From: Candidatus Wallbacteria bacterium
GTDB taxonomy: Bacteria > Muiribacteriota > JAQTZZ01
Assembly (NCBI GenBank): GCA_028711905.1
Contig: JAQTRI010000081.1
Span: 1 to 11,193, forward strand
Direction: 5' to 3'
DNA length: 11,193 nt
Position numbers and translations under genes: made by a program. Positions 7,606 through 11,193 of this stretch are shown one piece after another. The notes beneath the pieces are model-generated. The model did not search any database. It saw only the letters and a program-made list of their open reading frames with translations, and was not told where the DNA came from. Every line of letters starts with the position of its first letter. Within the stretch, counting starts at the first letter, position 1.

Positions 7606-8529
7606 TCAGACCAGGATTTTCGACAATCCGGGAAGAATGAGAAAACCGCTGAAAAGCGCATACAGCCAGGCTGTGCGCTGATCCAGCCCGGAAATAATCT
7701 TGCGGTCACCAGTTGCCAGGAACTTCCGGACTGAACCCTGATTTGCCAAAGCCAGAGGATATGTCAGAACCATCCAGCCCGATGCTGCCGGATATACTCC
7801 CTGCCTGATCAAAAGCGGAACGAAAAAGTAGGCCAGATTGAGCAGAATCGCATATTCCCAGGCTGTAAACACAGCCCCCATCTTCACAGCAAGGGTTTCA
7901 GCTCCGGCAGCTCTGTCTTCATCCATATCACGCAGATTGTTCGCGCTCACAACGCAGACAGCGAAAAATCCGCATAGCAGGGAAAGAAGCAGTGTTTCAG
8001 GGGCAATCTTTCCTGAAAGCGCAAGCGCTGTCCCGCATGCCGGGAGCGGTCCGAAAGCCAGAAAAATGATCAGATCCCCCCAGCCGCAGTATTTGAATGC
8101 CAGAGGCGGAGCTGTATAGAAATAGCCTGCCGACAACCCGGCAATCCCGACAGCCCAAAGAAGCGGGCCTCTCGCAAATGCCAGAGGAACACCGCACAAT
8201 ACTCCGCCCAGAAGCAGCAGCCGTCCTGCAGCAAGAAACTGCCCGGATGAGAGCTGCGCCTCCACCAGCGCACGGCTGCATCCATAAGAAGACAGGCTGT
8301 CAGCCCCGGATTTCCAGTCATAATAATCATTGAGCATGTTGGCTCCGGCGTGCATGAGCAGCACAGAGAAAACGAGCGGCATCAAAAACCCGCTCCTGAA
8401 TTCACTCCCCTGAAATAATGAACTTGCAGCAACGCATGCCACTGGAATCAAAGAAACAGGAAAAGAATAAGCCCTGACCGATTTGAACCAGCACAAAAGA
8501 CGACCGGGAACAGTGATCTGATCAGGCAC
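7606..8529 (-). CDS. menA: UbiA-family prenyltransferase, MenA-like (quinone biosynthesis)
   Basis: The 307-aa, very hydrophobic protein has about eight or nine membrane segments. The two Asp-rich motifs of UbiA prenyltransferases are present: 'NMLNDYYDWKSGAD' (64-77) and 'NNLRDMDEDRAAGAETLAV' (197-215). The 'RAYSFPVSLIPV' opening (19-30) and 'YFYTAPPLAFKYCGWGD' (136-152) point to the MenA branch, which joins a polyprenyl chain to 1,4-dihydroxy-2-naphthoate in menaquinone synthesis. The start is GTG at 8529, overlapping the DoxX gene by 8 nt; the site upstream is only a weak GGAAAA, so translation is probably coupled. A polyprenyl synthase follows. No other men genes are in the window, so another aromatic or lipid acceptor remains possible. 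The family is firm; the symbol is tentative. Confidence 0.78.
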   Translation of the reverse strand: MPDQITVPGRLLCWFKSVRAYSFPVSLIPVACVAASSLFQGSEFRSGFLMPLVFSVLLMHAGANMLNDYYDWKSGADSLSSYGCSRALVEAQLSSGQFLAAGRLLLLGGVLCGVPLAFARGPLLWAVGIAGLSAGYFYTAPPLAFKYCGWGDLIIFLAFGPLPACGTALALSGKIAPETLLLSLLCGFFAVCVVSANNLRDMDEDRAAGAETLAVKMGAVFTAWEYAILLNLAYFFVPLLIRQGVYPAASGWMVLTYPLALANQGSVRKFLATGDRKIISGLDQRTAWLYALFSGFLILPGLSKILV

Positions 8530-8965
8530 GGACTTTTTTCCGGGAAATCATCCGGTCCAGAGAATAGTATCCGGCTCCCTTGAAAAAAAACAGAATCGAG
8601 CAGATCAGATAAGCGATGGCCAGTTCTTTTTTGGCAAAAGGGTGGCCGGCATGAAAAATAAAAGCCGCCACAAACATGGTACATCCCATCAAAAATGCGC
8701 ACACCCTTGTGAAAAGTCCCGGAATCAGCAGCACTCCTCCGCCGAACTCCGCCAGAGCGGCCATGAAAGCGAAGAATCCCGGGGCCGGAAATCCAAGTCC
8801 TCTGACCATGCCGGAAAAACCATCGAAGTTCTGGAACAACTTCGGAAATCCGTGATAAATGAAAACACCACCGACAAACACCCGCAAAAGGGCATAAGTC
8901 CAATTTTTGTCTTCATCGGTACGGAAAAGAAAATCTAAAACCCTTGCTTTGAAATCAGATGCCAT
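8522..8965 (-). CDS. DoxX-family integral membrane protein
   Basis: The 147-aa protein starts at ATG 8965 with AAAGGGGGG upstream. It has about four hydrophobic segments (near 24-40, 62-84, 87-106 and 114-130). Family marks are 'HGFPKLF' (38-44), 'AEFGGGVLLIPGLFTR' (72-87), His105 with Glu114, and a 'GAGYYSLD' ending (130-137). DoxX was named after a subunit of an archaeal thiosulfate:quinone oxidoreductase, and related bacterial proteins are linked to thiol and oxidative-stress handling, but the function of most members is unknown. The start lies 31 nt inside the end of the NADH dehydrogenase-like gene. Sitting between a quinone-reducing flavoprotein and a quinone prenyltransferase, a membrane redox or quinone-associated role is a reasonable inference. 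Confidence 0.87.
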   Translation of the reverse strand: MASDFKARVLDFLFRTDEDKNWTYALLRVFVGGVFIYHGFPKLFQNFDGFSGMVRGLGFPAPGFFAFMAALAEFGGGVLLIPGLFTRVCAFLMGCTMFVAAFIFHAGHPFAKKELAIAYLICSILFFFKGAGYYSLDRMISRKKVRA

Positions 8966-10110
8966 GTTCCCCCCCTTTCAAACAGCTTGACCGCGGTTTT
9001 GATGAACTTGAGCCCATTGCGCAGGCTGCGGCTTCTCAGCCCACACATGGCATAGTGCAAACGCAGCCCGAGCCTGCCGCGGATTTCGTATCTGTCGAAC
9101 AGTCTTCCAACTGCGGTTTCATGGAGAGGAATGACCCAGCCGGCATCGATTGGAACAAATGGCTTCATTCTGCCGCCTGTAACTGTTGCCGCCAGATTCC
9201 TGCCCACTGCCTTTCCGGAATAGATGGCGAAATTCACCGACTTGCGCAAAAAAGAGCTGTTGTGTTCTATCGCAGCCGCATCTCCTGCTGCAAATACTTC
9301 GGGATATCCTTGAACTCTTAGATACGCGTCTGTCCTCAAGCGTCCATCCTTCAATGATTCGGGACTGCCGGAGATTTCTATTGCTCTTCTGGTACCTGCG
9401 CACCAGCAGACAAAGGCGTTTTCAATCCTTTCGCCGGTTTTCAGCGTGACGCATCTCCCATCAAATTCAGACACGCTGTTTCCTGCCATAACAGTAATTC
9501 CCCGTCTGCGGAGAAGATCCGTCACATATCCGTGCAACCATGGTGACAAAAACGGAAGAATCCTTTCCCCTGCTTCAATCATTGTGATGCTCATTCCGGA
9601 GCAGCCGCTCATTTCAGCCAGATATCGCAGGCTGAAAGCCGTTTCCAAACCGGTATATCCTGCACCGCAAATCACCAGCCCGGGTTGTGCTGATGTTTTA
9701 AGGTAGTGCCGAAAATCACGCTGCATCCGAATTGCGGAGTTCAGGCTGTCCAGTGTATACAGCGCATCAGGATTCTGATCGAAACCGTAGAAATCCGTTC
9801 TGGATCCATAAGCGGTTATCAAATAGTCGTAGCAAAGGGTTCCTGTCTGTGTGAGCACTTCTTTTTTTACAGGATCGATCAGTGAAATCTCTGCCCTTTT
9901 AAACTCAACAGAATCAGGCACAAGCTTTCTGATCGGATACTTCAGGGCTGATGCGCTGATCTTTCCACCAGCCAGGTCAGGCAGAGCAGGCAGCATGGTG
10001 GTGAAGTCATTCCGGTCGAGCAGCGTAACACTATGATGCCGGGAAATCGTTGAAAGCTCGCGAGCCGCTGCCAACCCTGCAAAACCTCCCCCAATGATCA
10101 GAATCTTCAT
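8935..10110 (-). CDS. Type II NADH dehydrogenase-like FAD/NAD(P) oxidoreductase
   Basis: The 391-aa protein starts at ATG 10110, which places 'MKILIIGGGFAG' at the N-terminus as the FAD-binding fold requires. A GTG at 10149 would add 13 unlikely residues and overlap the preceding gene. Residues 7-12 are GGGFAG, with Asp32 ending the second strand. A second dinucleotide fold has 'CGAGYTG' (148-154) and Glu179 in 'MIEAGER', fitting NADH. 'FAAGDAA' with Asp277 is the second FAD contact. The C-terminus has 'GRLGLRLHYAMCGLRSRSLRNGLKFIKTA', a basic amphipathic stretch like those that bring NDH-2 enzymes to the membrane. The expected reaction is NADH oxidation with quinone reduction, without proton pumping. 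It follows the desulforedoxin-like gene by 5 nt, so reduction of those small proteins is an alternative. No paired redox-active cysteines are evident. Confidence 0.87.
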   Translation of the reverse strand: MKILIIGGGFAGLAAARELSTISRHHSVTLLDRNDFTTMLPALPDLAGGKISASALKYPIRKLVPDSVEFKRAEISLIDPVKKEVLTQTGTLCYDYLITAYGSRTDFYGFDQNPDALYTLDSLNSAIRMQRDFRHYLKTSAQPGLVICGAGYTGLETAFSLRYLAEMSGCSGMSITMIEAGERILPFLSPWLHGYVTDLLRRRGITVMAGNSVSEFDGRCVTLKTGERIENAFVCWCAGTRRAIEISGSPESLKDGRLRTDAYLRVQGYPEVFAAGDAAAIEHNSSFLRKSVNFAIYSGKAVGRNLAATVTGGRMKPFVPIDAGWVIPLHETAVGRLFDRYEIRGRLGLRLHYAMCGLRSRSLRNGLKFIKTAVKLFERGGTWHLISKQGF

Positions 10111-10115
10111 ACCTG

Positions 10116-10355
10116 CTATCCCAGCAGTTCCATCTGATGTCCACAGCACCCGGGTTCAGGACTGGTCTCAGCTTCATGCGCCCAGATCAGCTCGGCGCCG
10201 CAGGTGCGGCAGAAAAACACCCGCGCCTTACGCCCGGTCTTTTTCATCGGCACATTGCAGCAGAAAAGTTCAGCCTCAAACCCTGAACCCCTGATGGCAG
10301 TAACTTCAGCGCCGCACACAGGGCAGTAATACATTTCACGCCTGTTAAGCCGCAT
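10116..10355 (-). CDS. Small protein with two desulforedoxin-like cysteine knuckles
   Basis: The 79-aa protein is read from ATG 10355, which has GGGGA 7 nt upstream; GTG 10361 is too close to that site, and ATG 10334 (a start at 'MYYCPVCG') is a possible alternative. It has two similar halves, each with a CxxC pair and a CC pair: Cys11/14/32/33 and Cys49/52/70/71. The surroundings 'YYCPVCGAEV...LFCCNVPM' and 'FFCRTCGAEL...GCCGHQMELL' resemble desulforedoxin and the N-terminal part of desulfoferrodoxin, which hold one iron with four cysteines. The superoxide reductase domain is absent. The protein may carry electrons or bind zinc; sequence cannot decide. Its start overlaps the end of the preceding small gene by 11 nt, and the flavoprotein gene follows after 5 nt. 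Confidence 0.8.
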   Translation of the reverse strand: MRLNRREMYYCPVCGAEVTAIRGSGFEAELFCCNVPMKKTGRKARVFFCRTCGAELIWAHEAETSPEPGCCGHQMELLG

Positions 10356-10536
10356 CGCCACATCCCCGATACAATGTCATGGGTTTCCCGCAGCATTTGA
10401 GATCCAGGCTGCCTGTGCCTCCTTTGCTGACAATAAGCATATTACGGCACTCGCTGCAGGTATAAACCTCACCCACACTGATGCTCCAGGCCTTTTCCCA
10501 CTCATCAAAATCCCATTCACGGTATTCGGTCTGCAT
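10345..10536 (-). CDS. Small desulforedoxin-like protein with one cysteine knuckle
   Basis: The 63-aa protein starts at ATG 10536 with GAGGAGGG just upstream, and that ATG directly abuts the TGA of the permease gene. Residues 1-22 are rich in acidic and aromatic residues. Residues 24-56 form a desulforedoxin-like knuckle: 'VYTCSEC' with Cys27/30 and 'LKCCGKPMTLY' with Cys48/49. Cys59 is extra. The spacing matches both knuckles of the next gene, so the two genes probably share an origin. Iron or zinc binding is expected from the family; redox activity is inference. It is too short to contain a catalytic superoxide reductase domain. Confidence 0.8.
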   Translation of the reverse strand: MQTEYREWDFDEWEKAWSISVGEVYTCSECRNMLIVSKGGTGSLDLKCCGKPMTLYRGCGDAA

Positions 10537-11193
10537 TCATCCCTCCTCGCGGGCTTCGGTTTCGGTTTCTTTCAGGTAAATTCCTGCTAAGGTCAGAAAA
10601 ACGGTCACAATCAGCGGACCATAAAATATGCCCATCACACCGAACAGGGAAAGCCCCCCAATGATCGACAAAAGCACCAGGAACGGGTGCACACTGGCCT
10701 GCCCGCTGATAAAGTATGGCTTAACCACATTGTCGGCCGATGAGACCAGCAGAACGCTGTACAAAGCCAGCAGCACGCCTGAGACCCTGTGCCCGTCGAT
10801 CAGAAGCCAGGCAGCTGAAGGCAGGCATACCACTAAGGGACCGACAAACGGAATAAACGAGAAAAATGTCGCCAGCACTCCCAGAAACACGGGCTTGGGC
10901 ACAGAAAAAAGAAACAGGCCCAGTCCAGCCAGAGTGCCCTGAACTATGGCTGCCACAGTGTTTCCCAGAATCACGCCGCGCCCGATACCGCGGAACATGT
11001 CATAAAGCGCCATCTCGTCCTTAGTATGCAACGGGCTCAGCCGAATAAAGAATCTGCCCAGTTCTTTCCCTTTGCGCAACATAAAATAAAACGCCAGCAG
11101 CATGATAAAGATATTGACGGCCAGTCCCAGGGTATTGCCGAAAAAATTGACGGCGTAGCGGAGAAAACCGCCGGCCATCTTGTTGGCCACAGG
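10537..11193 (-). CDS. AI-2E family (PerM-like) transporter, C-terminal part (5' partial)
   Basis: The frame remains open at the right edge, so the start is outside; about 218 residues of a protein usually near 350 long are visible. There are several strongly hydrophobic segments, a cytoplasmic-looking stretch 'FIRLSPLHTKDEMALYDMF', and the family's C-terminal pattern: 'IPFVGPLVVCLPSAAWLLIDG', 'PYFISGQASVHPFLVLLSIIGG' split across the motif, and 'LFGVMGIFYGPLIV'. Members include the E. coli AI-2 exporter and Na+/H+ antiporters; most substrates are unknown. Its TGA (10537-10539) immediately precedes the ATG of the small desulforedoxin-like gene, so the promoter of this run probably lies beyond the window. 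The functional link to the downstream redox genes is unclear. Confidence 0.88.
   Translation of the reverse strand, partial: PVANKMAGGFLRYAVNFFGNTLGLAVNIFIMLLAFYFMLRKGKELGRFFIRLSPLHTKDEMALYDMFRGIGRGVILGNTVAAIVQGTLAGLGLFLFSVPKPVFLGVLATFFSFIPFVGPLVVCLPSAAWLLIDGHRVSGVLLALYSVLLVSSADNVVKPYFISGQASVHPFLVLLSIIGGLSLFGVMGIFYGPLIVTVFLTLAGIYLKETETEAREEG

Noticed and set aside
10111..10149. GTG 10149 start for the NADH dehydrogenase-like gene
   Set aside because: The 13 extra residues precede an N-terminal 'MKILIIGGG' FAD fold and overlap the preceding gene; ATG 10110 fits better.

Overview
The window looks like bacterial chromosome of moderate G+C with dense, mostly overlapping genes. It holds eleven supported genes or gene parts, and I see no rRNA, tRNA, insertion sequence or CRISPR array. 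The organism cannot be named from sequence alone. The soluble PAS/CheB-CheR signalling proteins, an Ig-repeat ice-binding-type surface protein, a menaquinone-type prenyltransferase and desulforedoxin-like proteins suggest a Gram-negative, anaerobic or microaerobic environmental bacterium, with deltaproteobacteria-like lineages or related candidate phyla as one possibility. That assignment is inference.

Left part, + strand. Positions 1-1517 are the 3' part of a large secreted protein: three tandem Ig-like (Big_5 type) domains with an exact 321-nt period, then a C-terminal DUF3494 ice-binding-type domain. A 188-base gap follows. It contains a strong hairpin (probable terminator) and a good sigma-70-type promoter that includes a short palindrome. 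Next comes a two-gene signalling operon: a 1027-aa CheB-CheR fusion with a heptad coiled coil and two PAS-like domains, then a soluble hybrid histidine kinase (PAS, HisKA, HATPase, REC). The kinase start lies inside the end of the first gene, with a 17-nt overlap in another frame.

Right part, - strand. From the right edge down to 6542 there is one very compact co-directional run of seven genes: AI-2E family (PerM-like) permease (5' end cut off), a 63-aa desulforedoxin-like protein, a 79-aa protein with two more desulforedoxin-like knuckles, a type II NADH dehydrogenase-like flavoprotein, a DoxX-family membrane protein, a MenA-like UbiA prenyltransferase and a polyprenyl diphosphate synthase. 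Every junction is an overlap, an exact abutment or a gap of 8 nt or less, so co-transcription is very likely. The last two genes could make a prenyl chain and attach it to a quinone head group. The flavoprotein could reduce that quinone with NADH, and the small metal-knuckle proteins and DoxX suggest an electron-transfer or oxidative-stress role. The run converges on the histidine kinase gene, and the two coding ends overlap by 10 nt.

The most interesting unit is this quinone/NADH/desulforedoxin operon. Each component family is known. The arrangement, with three cysteine knuckles of identical spacing in two adjacent small genes, deserves a comparative search.
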